A stretch of DNA of 64,000 nt from Dasypus novemcinctus. Lineage: Eukaryota > Chordata > Mammalia > Cingulata > Dasypodidae. A model generated the notes under the pieces. The model was not told where the DNA came from and did no database searches. It worked only from the letters and a program-made list of their open reading frames with translations. This document shows, piece by piece, positions 46,926 to 57,714 of this stretch. The stretch's first letter is position 1. The number at the start of each line of letters is the position of its first letter. Where the stretch lies: assembly GCF_030445035.2 (NCBI RefSeq), contig NC_080682.1, forward strand, positions 36,748,770 through 36,812,769. Reading direction: 5' to 3'. A program made the position numbers and the translations under genes.

Positions 46926-48480
46926 ACTAAGGATTGCAAGACTCAGGCCCATTGTAAGAAGGAGTCTCTAAGGAAACCAAAAGAAAACCAAGGGTAGAAA
47001 AAACCACGAGACACCAAAACATAGTTGTTGTTTTTTAACTGATAGAGCATGCCTGGCTCTCAAAATGTAAATATCAAGACAAACTAAAAGGCAAAATAAA
47101 TATGTGCATTAGAACAAGATGCAGATATGTCAGAGATCTTGGAATTATCAAGCGAATAATTTAAAGTAACTATGATTAATACACTAAGATGTCTAATAGA
47201 AAGATTAGATATCAGGCAAATGCAGATTCATAATGTAAGCTGAGAGCTGAAGACTCTAAGAAGGAAAGGATAGATCTCAAACACTTTAACAGAAAAAAAA
47301 CAAATCTTTAATAAGAAGACATATTTTCATCAGAAGATTGGAAAAAGTCAAGGATCAGTGAATTTGAAAACATATCAGCAAAAACTTTTCAAATTGAAAA
47401 ACAAAGAGAAAAAATAATTGAATAAAGGGAAGATATTATCTAAGAACTGTGAAAAAGTTGTAACATGTGTGTGGCAGCTTGATATTGTTTATGAATTCCA
47501 AAAATAGATTTAGGTTAAGTGTGTAAACTGGTCTGTCCCTCCAGGCATGTTAAATTATACTGGATTCAGAGGTTTCACTTTTACTAGATTAAATAATAAT
47601 TAAGGCTTTGATTGGGCCACATAATTAGGACAGTTGCATTCCTGCTCCCTTGGTGGATGGGAACTCACAGAGAAAACCACCCCATAGAGAAGGGAGATTG
47701 GAGTTTTGAGCTGGAATCTGGGAAATTAAACATGCAAGAGAAAAACAAGAGGAATAGAGACAACTCCATAGGCATGGCAAAGGCCTTAGGTAAAGAGATA
47801 AGCTGTTGGCCTGATAATTCACAGCTGGCATTTTGGAGGGAGCAGAGCAGCTGAGCCTGGAGAGAATCAAGACCCAGGGAGAAGGCAAAGCCTAGGGAGC
47901 CTCACAGTCTGTAGATAACTGACACAAAGTGTTATAAGGAAGATGGGAAGGAGAAAGAGATAGAAACAGAAGAAAAGTTTCAAGTGTTAACAGAAGAGAA
48001 AATCACAAAATTATTGACAGACACTGAACCAGGGATCCAGGAGATTCAAAGAAGCCAAACCATGATAGATTTAAAAATGTACATACATACAAAGAAACCC
48101 TCGAAGCTTATCATATTCAAACTGTAGATATCAAACACAAAGGTAAAATACTGATACCAAACAAGCACTTTAATTATAGAGGAACAAGGTAAGAACTAGA
48201 TCAGACCTCTTTTTAGAAACAATTCAAGACAGTGAAGTAAAATAGTTAAAATGTTGAAAGGGAAAAATAAAAACAGCAACCAAGAGTTTTATATGTAACA
48301 CAGTTCACTTTCAGAAGTAAAGGGGAAATAAAGACCACCTCAGAACAAAGAAAGAAAAAAAAAAAGAGGGACTTAGTCACCAATAGAACTGCTTAGCACA
48401 AAGCATTAAAGATATATATTTGCTTAGTCAAAGCTAATGAGCCCTGAGTTTGCTCTCTTGCCTCTGGACCCCAACTCTTG
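46925..48480 (+). mobile_element. Old L1 5' UTR and ORF1, interrupted
   Basis: Starts with ATTGCAAGACTCAGGCCCAT (46934), GGAGTCTCTAAGGAAACC, then ORF1 words: ATCTTGGAATTATCAAG (47137), AACTATGATTAATACACTAA (47167), GTGAATTTGAAAACATATC. After an inserted LTR it resumes (about 47927) with GGAGAAAGAGATAGAAACAG, ATCCAGGAGATTCAAAGAAG (48035) and ATAGAGGAACAAGGTAAGAA (48174). Heavily decayed, older than the first L1. It stops around 48480-48800, where module 1 of a younger L1 begins. Confidence 0.75.
47470..47926 (+). mobile_element. MaLR-type LTR inside the old L1
   Basis: Begins TGTGGCAGCTTGATATTG and ends near CTGACACA. An imperfect 5-bp repeat flanks it (ATGTG 47465-47469, AAGTG 47927-47931). 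The middle keeps family words (TAGGTTAAGTGTGTAAACTG at 47512, GGTTTCACTTTTACTAG). The R/U5 part with the polyadenylation signal seen in relatives is absent, so it is internally deleted. Open stretches 47612-47888 on both strands are shadows. Confidence 0.75.
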
Positions 48481-48714
48481 GCTGTCTTCTCTCCTGCTTG
48501 GATCACCACGCAAGTAAACTTGGGGATTTATAACCTATAATAGGAAATTGTAGCCCCTAATTCTTCCCCTTTTCCCTTTTCAACCCCCTTCCTCTCTACC
48601 TGGGACCCCTGCTCTGTTATTTTCTCCCATTTCTCTTTCCTCCCTACCTAAGTAAATTACTGGCCTAACTCAAACAAACAAACAAACAAACCAAAAAAAA
48701 AACAAAAACAAAAA
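48442..48714 (+). mobile_element. Retroposed sequence of unknown origin with 13-bp target duplication
   Basis: A 273-bp insert is bracketed by exact copies of CAAAGCTAATGAG (48429-48441 and 48715-48727). It ends in an A-rich tail of CAAA units (48672-48714). The body is C/T-rich, unlike the surrounding L1, and has no coding potential that I recognise. It opens with CCCTGAGTTTGCTCTCTTGC and contains AAGTAAACTTGGGG (48510) and a second AAGTAAATTACTGG (48650), so it may derive from an LTR-type transcript end or an unnamed cellular RNA. Tail and duplication show L1-mediated insertion. Confidence 0.75.
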
Positions 48715-48829
48715 CAAAGCTAATGAGAAAATACCATCTAATGTTTCTTTCTCAAAATGAATAAAATATAGTTGCAAGACTTACTTGATATTCAAAATAA
48801 TAATGATATTCAACATAATATTGAAATGG

Positions 48830-49320
48830 TGGGAAGGTTGGGGGAGGGAGGAGGTGAACAATGGAGATTGGCTGGTAAATGTTTGAAACAACAATACTGG
48901 GAATGCTCTGTTGGCAACATGGCAAGTGAAGGCTGCTGGTTTGGGGTGTTGGATGTGGGGGGCATACTGAACAGGGAGCAGCTGGGGCAGTTTTCTATGG
49001 AGTGAGTATCCATCTCGTCATAGTGTTATTTCAGTGGGTGGAGACCCACATAATTAGTGGCAAGTTGATGGACTCCCATCCTGGGGAGGCTCAAATAGAG
49101 GGGTGAGACTCCCTTGAGAGGATGGATAGTGCCTAATAGGGGAGGACAGACCAGTGTGTCAAGCCCGGGGAGAGAAATAAATAATAAAATAATCTTTAAA
49201 AATAATATTAATAAGGAGAGGGTGAAATGGGAGAGAATGTTGGATAAATGGGGGTCCCTGTATTCAGTATGTGACTTTTCTTTAAACTTCTTTGAAGACA
49301 AATGAAAAAAAGTAAGTCAC
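48830..49320 (+). mobile_element. L1 3' UTR, module 1, internally deleted
   Basis: The G-rich start (48838-48855), TAGTGTTATTTCAGTGGGTG (49020), GTGGAGACCCACATAATTAG (49039) and GACAGACCAGTGTGTCAAGC (49144) follow the family. At 49165 the sequence jumps to CGGGGAGAGAAATAAATAAT, which resembles the tail end of a DAS SINE, before resuming at about 49215. The end is AAACTTCTTTGAAGACAAAT (49284). Confidence 0.7.
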
Positions 49321-49544
49321 TGGGGGAATTAACAAAGAAAATGTCACTGTACATATAGGAAAATAGGTCTTAAAGTGATGAAAGGCAAAATGTCAAAAAA
49401 GATTTTTTAAAAATATTTTTTCATAAGTTTCTATTATCCCAAATTTTTTATTTAGTTTTTTTGAATTTTATTTATTTTTTTAAGTATAATTTTTCTTTCA
49501 TTTTCTTATTGGTTATATTAAGCTATTTTATTGAGTTCATTCTT

Positions 49545-51325
49545 GAAGAAGTTTTAGATCAAGAAGGGTTACACCCATGGCAGGAGTAGACCATTGGTGT
49601 GGGGTGCCAGTGATGTGCTATACATGGGAGGAAACTCACCTGGGAATACATATAAATTATATAAATGTGTTCAAATGTTCATGGGGTAGCATCATGGTGG
49701 GTGGAGATTAACACAATAACTGAAAGAATATCAAATTCCCACCCTGGGGAACTGCCCACATTCTCTAATCAAACACTAAGAATCCCTCTGTACAGAGGCA
49801 ATGGCTAGTGAAGGAGGTTGATCCATTGAATGGACCTTGGTATTGATGATTATGCATATGAACACTTACTCCTGAAATGGAATTTATCCTAGTATTGTAG
49901 AAAGCCTAAGAGTAGTCTCCTGGGAGCCTCCTTTTTGCTCAAATATGTCCTCTCTCTAAGCTGAACTCAGCATATAATACATTATCTTCCCTTCAGCATG
50001 TGACATTTCCCCCCAGGGAGGAGCCTCCCTGGCGCTTAGGGATTACGACCAAGCACCAACTAGCAATGCAACTGGAAAAATACTTTGACAAAAAGCGGGA
50101 AAAGGTCAACACAAATGAGTTTATATGGCTAAGAGACTTTAAAATGTGTTGGGAGGATCTTTCCAGAGGTTATATGTATGCACATCTCAGCAGAATCTCA
50201 TTGACTGCTAAATAGATATTACCCAAATAGCAGAGCTTCTGAAGGCTTTGGAGACATCAAGACATTACAAGCATGGCAGATATCTCAGGAGTTTGATGCC
50301 CTGCCAGTGGGCCCTACTTTGGAATTTATGTTCCCCAGTGTGATACAGTTGGACTCAGTTGTGTTTTCCTACACATGGTTTTGCTGCCTCTCTATTTGAA
50401 TCTATAGTTAATACTAGAGTTGATTATTGTATGTCCAAGGGACTTAAATCTTTGGGCTGTCCATGAGCAAGCTGGTCCCCAAATCTCAAGAGAGTTGCTA
50501 TACCTACTTCCAGGTCATTGCTTTCACCCAAGCTGAATAGCAAGGAGGTGATGATGGACAACCACCATAACTAGTAACTAAAATGGTCTACAGCTGCAAT
50601 GAAGACAATCCCATCCAGTAGCCCTCTCTCAATTAGAGGTGGAGTGGATATCACCATTCCAGAACCCTCAGGATTGGGGAATGAACAATGAACTAAAGTA
50701 GACCTACTTTAGACTTTATGTGATTCTAGCAATGGAAGAAATTTTATCATTGATGTGGAGGTAGTGGTCATTGGAGTTCTGAGGGCAGGACAGGTAAAAC
50801 CAGGTATAAAATGGGGATATTTTGGGGTCTCAGGAATTTTCCTGAATGACATTACAATTACAAATACAGCCCATTAAATATTTTGCCATAATTTACAGAA
50901 TTTAGGTGGGAAGGATTGTGAATTACAATGTAAACATTAATCCATGCTTAGTGGCAAAGCTCCAAAATACTTTCATCAATTCCAACAAATGTACTTCACT
51001 AATGAAGGGTGTTGTTAATGTGGGAAAATGTCAGAGGTGTGGAGAATGGGACATGTGGAAATTCCCTATAATTTTTATGCAGTATTTATGTAACATAAGT
51101 ATCTTTAAAAAAGTATATGCATATCATAAATGTAAATTATAATCTCCACTGAGTGACAATGCTGCAATATGTTTTAATCAAGTATGACAAATGTACCATG
51201 TGAAAAAAGATGTCATTAATATGGGAAAGTGCATGAGGGATAGGGTGTGGAGCATATGGGAATCCCATACATTTTTTTAATATAAATTTTATGTAATCTA
51301 GGTGTCTTTTAAAAAATAAAGAAAA
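49545..51325 (+). mobile_element. L1-type 3' module 2 with duplicated terminus
   Basis: Near-complete family copy from GAAGAAGTTTTAGATCAAG (49543) through CAGCATGTGACATTTCC (49994), GGGATTACGACCAAGCACCA (50039) and AGAACCCTCAGGATTGGGG (50661) to a first terminus at about 51110 (AAGTATCTTTAAAAAAG). A second, similar terminus follows at 51125-51325 (GACAAATGTACCATGTG at 51188, AATCTAGGTGTCTTTTAAAAA at 51296). The stretch 49300-49545 is the linker to module 1. The open stretch 50000-50215 is noncoding by family comparison. Confidence 0.75.
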
Positions 51326-51421
51326 TAAAACGTAAATAAAAGTTATGCATAGATTCTGATTAATCGCCCCCCTAAAAAAAATCTCTTAAAAATACACACA
51401 ATAAACAAATTTAAAATGGCT

Positions 51422-51790
51422 ATGGGGAGCAAATGTGCCTCAAGCAGTTGAGCACATGCATCCCACATGGGAGGTCCCAGGTTTGGTTCCTGGTGCCTTT
51501 GAAAGAAGACAAACAAACAGTGAGGAGACAACAAGTAGGCAACAAGCAAAAACAATGAGCAGACAATGAGCAAACAAAATAAGTAGGAAGCAGATGTGGC
51601 TCAAGCAGTTTAGCACCTGTCTCTCACATGGGAGGTCATTGTTTTAGCTCTGGGTTCCTCCTAAAGAAAGAAAAAAATAAATAGGCAGTGAGTAACCAAA
51701 GAACAAAAACCAACAAGAAGACAATGAGCTCAAATAATGATCAAAAACAATGAGCGAAAACAGTAAGAGAACAGAGAAGGTAACCATCTC
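51422..51790 (+). repeat. Two tandem tRNA-headed SINEs (DAS-like)
   Basis: Two heads occur about 165 bp apart. The first is at 51427 (GGAGCAAATGTGCCTCAAGC, with B-box-like GGTTTGGTTCCTGG at 51480). The second is at 51588 (GGAAGCAGATGTGGCTCAAG). Each is followed by an A-rich body with repeated CAATGAG(C/T) words. Both are shorter and more decayed than the DAS copy at 62694. Confidence 0.7.
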
Positions 51791-51794
51791 AGGG

Positions 51795-53225
51795 GGTGGG
51801 AGCAATGGCTATGGATGGTATTGATTAATAAGACAAATATGTATTTCTTACTGTTCCAAAAATCCCTTCATTCTTTCTTTCTCTCCCATTCTCTCTCTCT
51901 CCCAATTTCCGACCATCATCATTTTCTCTTTTACAAGAGTCCATGGAATACATTAAAAAATATCTACAGGAAAAGGTCAGGGAAAACATAGGAATTGGAA
52001 AGATAGAAGCACAGCGAAAGGAAAGAAAAATATAAAGGCCAACTTTGAAAAGTATAATTTTCTTGGATTACACAATTGTTTATGTTTTTCAAATTCATAT
52101 AGCTAACACATGGAAATGGTAGATGATTATATATTTATATTAAAATAACTCAATTTTAAAGCTACCTCCTACTACATAAACTAATCTTTGCTTCGGAAAA
52201 GAAGCTACCTTATTATGGGAAGATAGTGAGTAGAAAACAGTATAAGAGAGAATTCTATACTGCTGGCAATGTTTTTTTTTCCCTATTCTTGTTCCTATTT
52301 ACTGGGAAATTTTCAGATTATGAAAATCATAAAGTTTTACACTAATGTTATCTGGTTTTGTCTATATGCATATGATCCACAGTAAAAATTAAAAAGAAAA
52401 CAAAACCTAATTTTGTTGTTCCCTTTCTAATAAACTCTTTAAGTCCTTGTTACTCAAATGCTCTCTGTACCAGTCTTTACACCATACTATTTCTCCCTTT
52501 AATGAAATAGTGAATAAATTTACACCAGATATTCATTTTATAATTGTTTGTATCAGGTTTTTCATATTTTGTAAAGTACAGGTTAGCATTTTAATTCAGT
52601 CAGCATTTCTCAAATCATTCTCTTTCTTATTTCAAATTGTTTTCTTCATAACTGTCCTTTCCATTTTTTCATTCCTTAACTGTGTTGTATGGTGACCATC
52701 ACTTTTATTTTTTACTGAATTTGTCATTTTTGTTTTTTCTTATTTTTAGTTTATTTCTGAGTTCTTTGAATCATATTTCCCTATCTTTTCAGATGTATTC
52801 ATCTCATACCAGAAAAACATAATTTTCATGAACTTTCAGATGCATGTTTTCTTTTCTATTATTTTAATACATTAAATCAACATATTCATTTGCATGTTAT
52901 AAAACCTTATTATGATCTGATATTAACTTTTTGAAAATAAATTTTTTCATCATTTTGAACATTAAATACCATCCTATGGAGTTTATTTGTAATTTTTCAA
53001 TTATCTCATGTTTAAATGTGATAGGTATTTTCACTATCAGAAAGAGGTAGAGATGTTGGTTAGGGATTGGTCAATGTAGTTTTTCCAGTTTCATGCTCAT
53101 ATTCACCAGAGGATTATGCTCTGATGAATATATTAGCCTAAGTCAAAATGTTTACTGTTTTACTTTGACTTTGCCATCAATTTACTATTGCAAATAACTT
53201 TGGCAGAAACATCTTTCTCCCTACT
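51795..53225. other. AT-rich, nothing recognised
   Basis: No gene or clear repeat. A (CT)-rich patch lies at 51870-51905. Confidence 0.4.
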
Positions 53226-53229
53226 CCCT

Positions 53230-53530
53230 ATCACATTGGGACAAGTCTAGCATTGCTTAGTGTTGCATCTGCATCCAAATATCAGGTTCTCCTACCTTCC
53301 TTGGGACAATTCCAAGAAGATTTCTGCTGGATACATCAAAGCATGGCCAGTGATTGAGTCTCATTTAGTTGAAGCAGTAACTTTCTCTCTATTGCACATT
53401 GTTACTTTTTTTCTCTTTCCTGTCTCACATTCCCCATTTCCTAATTTATTCTTTCAGGAATCACCTACTTATTAAACATCTTATATAGAAATCCTTGTCA
53501 AAGAACCTGCCCAAGAAGGAACTTAAATTC
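53230..53530 (+). mobile_element. Probable old LTR 3' part
   Basis: The 3' section (TCTCACATTCCCCATTTCC at 53423, AGGAATCACCTACTTATTAAAC at 53456, AATCCTTGTCAAAGAACCTG at 53490) resembles the end of an old mammalian LTR with a weak polyadenylation region. The family is uncertain. Confidence 0.4.
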
Positions 53531-53537
53531 TGACAGT

Positions 53538-54980
53538 CCAGAGGGTAGGAGTTGCAGATCTGTTAAGGTTCAGGGCCTGGCTATCACATGGACAGTCCAG
53601 AGATTCAGGTCCCCTGAACATACACCAAACCCCAGCACCAACCATAGGTCCAATAAAAGTAACAGGAGAGGCTTGTGAACAAAAATCATATCTGAGTTCA
53701 ACTCCATCATACTCAGGTAAACAAACACAAAAGTAGGGCTAACTCATATGGCACTGAACTCACTCTATCTGCCATGACCAGAGGACCTGTGGGTCTCTGT
53801 AGCCCTCAGAAGAACCAATATCTGGGCTTGTATCTACTTTGGCTGTCTCTGGGACCTTACTGAGGCATACATAACAGTGACCCCTCTGATGACCTCCCGA
53901 CTCTTTTTTGGAGACTTATAGCCATCTAAACTCATTTGTCCTTTACATTTTCCCCTTTTATTCAGGTCAAAAAGCATTTTTGACACTTGATATTACATGT
54001 AGGCCAAGATATTCTGCTAGTCTGAGTTGACCCTTTTATTCAAGGACATTTTCTAGTTACATCATCAGCTGGTACTGTTGTGGAATTTAAGAGAAGTTCA
54101 ATTATTTGAGTATAGAGAGGCCAGGACTCAGGAATGATTTTGAGAAGGAAAAATGGTTTATTGATGGCCAGCCGGACTCGGGAGCTTTCAGTTTGAATCC
54201 CGAGCCCGGAACAAGATTTTCAAACGTCTTTTATACAGAGAGGAAAGGCCAAATGGTCCCTTTGTTTCAGTTCTCAATAGGCTTCAATTAGCATATATCT
54301 TCCACATCTTAGGTAAGCTTTTAGCATGGACTCCAGACATTCTAGATAAGCCTTTAGCTATTTGGTTTTTGCATTTCCCCTAAATACTTAAAGTTTATAG
54401 CCCTTGCATTGTTAAACATTTCCTGGGACTGGAGCCGCTGCCAGTCCCTAAGGGCAGGACTGCAGCCTCTTACCGTTCCACACCCACAAGTCAAACAACT
54501 TAGTTATCTCTGAAGAGACAAAGAGCCTTCCACCCATAGCCCACATCATTCCCCCCACCCTAAATACTTAAAGTTTATAGCCCTTGCATTGTTAAACATT
54601 TCCTGGGACTGGAGCCGCTGCCAGTCCCTAAGGGCAGGACTGCAGCCTCTTACTGTTCCACACCCACAAGTCAAACAACTTAGTTATCTCTGAAGAGACA
54701 AAGAGCCTTCCACCCATAGCCCACATCAGTACTTGGTAGTAATCCCTCGGCGCCAGGGAGGCTCATCCCCAGGAGTCTGTCCCATGCTGGGGGGAAGGTA
54801 ATGCATTTATATGCTGAATTTGGCATTGAGACTGGCCACATTTGAACAACATGGAGGCTCTCAGGAGGTAATTTTAGGCACCCTACAGCTCTAGGCCTAG
54901 TTCATATTTCAGGCACATGGGCTCACAAGCATAGTCATTAGTATCAAGGGCTCATTGTAGGACAATCCTTCTTTACTCCT
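53538..54980 (-). mobile_element. L1-type module 2, inverted 5' portion
   Basis: The minus strand, read from 54980 down to 53538, follows the module order (compare 17391-19000) and is interrupted only by the LTR at 54076-54728. Its left edge CCAGAGGGTAGGAG (53538-53551) is the exact complement of CTCCTACCCTCTGG (54976-54989), where the plus-strand part begins. Orientation thus flips at about 54976, at the same family position where the left end stops. Confidence 0.8.
54076..54728 (-). mobile_element. Rearranged gammaretrovirus-like LTR (collapsed provirus)
   Basis: In LTR orientation (minus strand) it has 168 bp of U3 start (54728-54561), a 12-bp purine tract GGGTGGGGGGAA (54560-54549), then a complete 473-bp LTR (54548-54076) beginning with the same 168 bp. 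The two 168-bp blocks differ by one base (C at 54473 against T). GTAC flanks the whole (54072-54075, 54729-54732), a 4-bp target duplication as in class I retroviruses. The TATA box complement lies at 54228-54235 and the polyadenylation signal complement at 54157-54162. The purine tract directly before a U3 start looks like a polypurine tract. The same LTR family occurs at 62018-62490. The open stretch 54106-54291 is antisense to it. Confidence 0.88.
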
Positions 54981-55610
54981 ACCCTCTGGTTTAATGAACT
55001 TACTCCAGCCAGCTAACAGGGAGGTGAAGGCCAACCACCACACCAGGGAGACAAGAGTGCCTAGACCTACAAGCAGGAGAATTGCATCCATCATCCATGT
55101 GGAATCTAAACTCCCTCTTGATATAGAGGTGGAATGGACATAAACATCCCAGGGTCCACAGGATGAAGGAATAGAGTATGGGTTAGAGTGGACTTACTGA
55201 TATTCTATTCTGGAATGATTGTGATTAGTAATGGAAGAAAATGTAGCATTAATGTGGAGAAAGTGGCCATGGTAGCTGTTGAGGGTAGGGAGAGGGAAGA
55301 AGAGGTATGATATAGGGGAATTTTCAGGACTTGGAGACAACTCCAAGTCTGCAGGGACAGTTGCTGGACATTGTGGTTCCTTCCATGGCCCACTGGGTGG
55401 ACTGGGGGAGCGTGTAAGCTGTAATGTAAATCACTATCCATGTGGTGCAGCAGTACTCCAAAATGTATTCACCAAATGCAATGAATGTGCCATGATGATG
55501 AAAGAGGTGTTGATATGGGAGGATGGGATATGGGATATGAGGGGGGTGGGGGCTATGTGGGGACCTCATATTTTTTTTTAAGTAACATTAAAAAATAAAA
55601 AATAAGAAAT
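54976..55610 (+). mobile_element. L1-type module 2, 3' portion in sense orientation
   Basis: Runs from CTCCTACCCTCTGG to ACCTCATATTTTTTTTTAAG and an A-rich end (55585-55612). It is closely parallel to 14750-15360. With the inverted part to its left it forms one insertion with a 5' inversion. Open stretches 55205-55581 on both strands are shadows. Confidence 0.8.
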
Positions 55611-55614
55611 AAAT

Positions 55615-56920
55615 GATTATAAAAATTTTTTAATTAAAATAAAATTCTGACAATCCCTGTCCCTTTTATGAATTTGGTAAAATGAGAGCATAGATATCCA
55701 TATACAAATGAAACTCTATTGATGCAATTAAATGAGACAATAATTATATTATATTTCATTACTAACTGGAAGATGTCTTAAAAAAATACTAGAATCTGAA
55801 ACATGAACCCTTACTGAGTAGCAATAACCTGACCACTACAATCTTTTTTAATGAAGTACTTAAACAATTCTTACTCATTTGCCCTTCATAATTTTCTTTG
55901 TTTGGATTTCTAGTATCAATATAGAAATCATAGTAACATGATAAGGATGTTAAATATACCAGATTTCTCCAGAAAAACTCATTACAAAGTGAGAAGATTA
56001 ATGTGTATGGTATAATGTGCTGAGTCTAGCACTGGTTCTAGCATCATTTCAATAATTTAACTTATTGAAACCATGAGTTAAGAAATGTTACTGAAGCTAA
56101 ACTGAAGATTGGAGCCCTTTGAATCACTTCAAATGAAGAATGTATTATTGCACCTTCATGTAGTTGGTAATTTCACTGAAATCAGAGGAATTTATGAATG
56201 TTTTCCCCTTTGAGACACCACCTTGGCAGCTTGAATACAATTTGGTATTATTCCCAAAGCATCTGAGATGAGGAAATTATGCCACTGGGTTTTTGCTAAT
56301 TATCCAGGGTAACTTTACTTTTCCTATTGTGAAACATTCTTTTATATACAATTTCCCTGCTTTCCTATGTTATTTTTAAACTACTCCTTCTAAAAAAACA
56401 ACTTGAATTAAGTATATTAATTGCTGGATACACACTTTAATCACCCCAAAATGATTTCAATATTCAGCATTTTCATCAGTGCTTTCCTCCAGGTTTTAAG
56501 TCTTTGGATGAAGGTTGATTTCTTTAACTTGCCCTTTAGTGTTTTCAAAAGATTCAAAAAAGAATACAAATTATGAATTTGTGTTACTTTTGTTTTAATT
56601 CTTTCTTTTAATCTCATGACTAAGTTTAGTTCATCCTACCTTAATTCCATAATCATCACCAATTCCACTTCAGTTCTTGCTTTTACATGCACCTCTTCAA
56701 AGAAGTTTGATATATGAACTTAAAAAATTCATGGATCTTCTTGTATATATAATGCAAGTTTTAATGAGCATACTTATACTGATACATATGTCATTTTGAT
56801 ATCTAAGGTTTAATTCAACAAGATTTTTTATTCATTCAATATATACACCAATTCTTTACTGCCTTCACTTCAGGACAAAAAAAAAATAATTTGATTTCTA
56901 AAGGATCATTTCAAGATTAA
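55615..56920. other. AT-rich, nothing recognised
   Basis: Apparently unique sequence of about 1.3 kb without genes, clear repeats or RNA genes. Confidence 0.4.
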
Positions 56921-56921
56921 T

Positions 56922-57036
56922 TTTTTTTTAGTAATATGAAATCCTTCATGAATTTTCATGTTATCCTTGGGCAGTGGCCATGGTAATCTTCTCTGTATCA
57001 TTCCAATTTTAGCATATGTGCTGCCGAAGTGAGCAT
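56922..57036 (-). pseudogene. RNU6 (pseudogene): U6 snRNA pseudogene
   Basis: On the minus strand the copy begins ATGCTCACTTCGGCAGCACA at 57036, then ATATGCTAAAATTGGAATGATACAGA-type wording and AGATTACCATGGCC, and runs to the end near TTACTAAAAAAAA. U6 starts GTGCTCGCTTCGG. The changed bases (including GAGCAT/GCTCAC) and many changes in the middle show a retrocopy, not a functional gene. No upstream snRNA promoter elements were seen. Confidence 0.9.
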
Positions 57037-57317
57037 TCAAGTTTACTTTTTTCATGTATATTCCACAATCAAGTACAAGGATTTCAGACTCTTGACATCA
57101 TACTTTGAATATGTGGTGCTTAGGCTCATGATAGGGATTGAGATAAAAAATACAATCATATTTAGTTTTATAGAGTGAAATTGATTTTATTTGCATTGAT
57201 ATATTATTATCAATATTTTTTAATATTTAAATGCTGGTCTGAAGTTGAAGTACAATTAAGTATAATCCTTGTCAACAAAGACATTCTAATATTTTAAGAG
57301 GGATAAAAGCACAATTT

Positions 57318-57713
57318 TCATATATCTAATATTTTAATATTTTCATTATGATCATTTGGAAAGCTTAGTGTAATGCTGAGAAAGTAGTTGTTGAAGACAC
57401 AGAGAACTAACACATCCTCTGCACAGAGGCAGACTGGCTGATTGCCAAATTTTTGGCTTTGACTCTTGGTCACATAAACAGACTGTATCTCATCCTTTAT
57501 GACAAAGCAAGTGAGTTCTACCCTAACTCCTTTGTGGTATCCCAGAATCCATCTCACTGTAGACATTCTTTCCATCATTGTGTGTTTATCCTGAGTGATT
57601 TTCTGCAATGGTTTTCTGGGTTTAGACTTACTATTTTCAAACTGATGAAAAACAAAATGTTGATTAAATGTTAAAAAAATGTAGGGGAAGAAACAAAGAA
57701 TGAGAAAAGTCAT
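57318..57713 (-). other. Unassigned 131-codon open frame
   Basis: The frame is open from ATG 57711-57713 to a stop at 57318. A stop lies 14 codons upstream of the ATG. The product would have an N-terminal hydrophobic segment (MTFLILCFFPYIFLTF), a basic region (SKSKPRKPLQK) and a Cys-containing C-terminal half (QPVCLCAEDVLVLCVF). I do not recognise a family. The length is unusual for this base composition, but no promoter, neighbour gene or conservation evidence is available. It could be a retrocopy fragment or chance. Confidence 0.25.
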
Positions 57714-57714
57714 T

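Noticed and set aside
54106-54291. Open frame shared with 62257-62460 as a conserved small protein
   Set aside because: Its similarity comes from the shared LTR on the opposite strand. The frame diverges where the LTRs diverge.
56922-57036. Functional U6 snRNA gene
   Set aside because: Many substitutions in invariant parts and no proximal promoter elements recognised.
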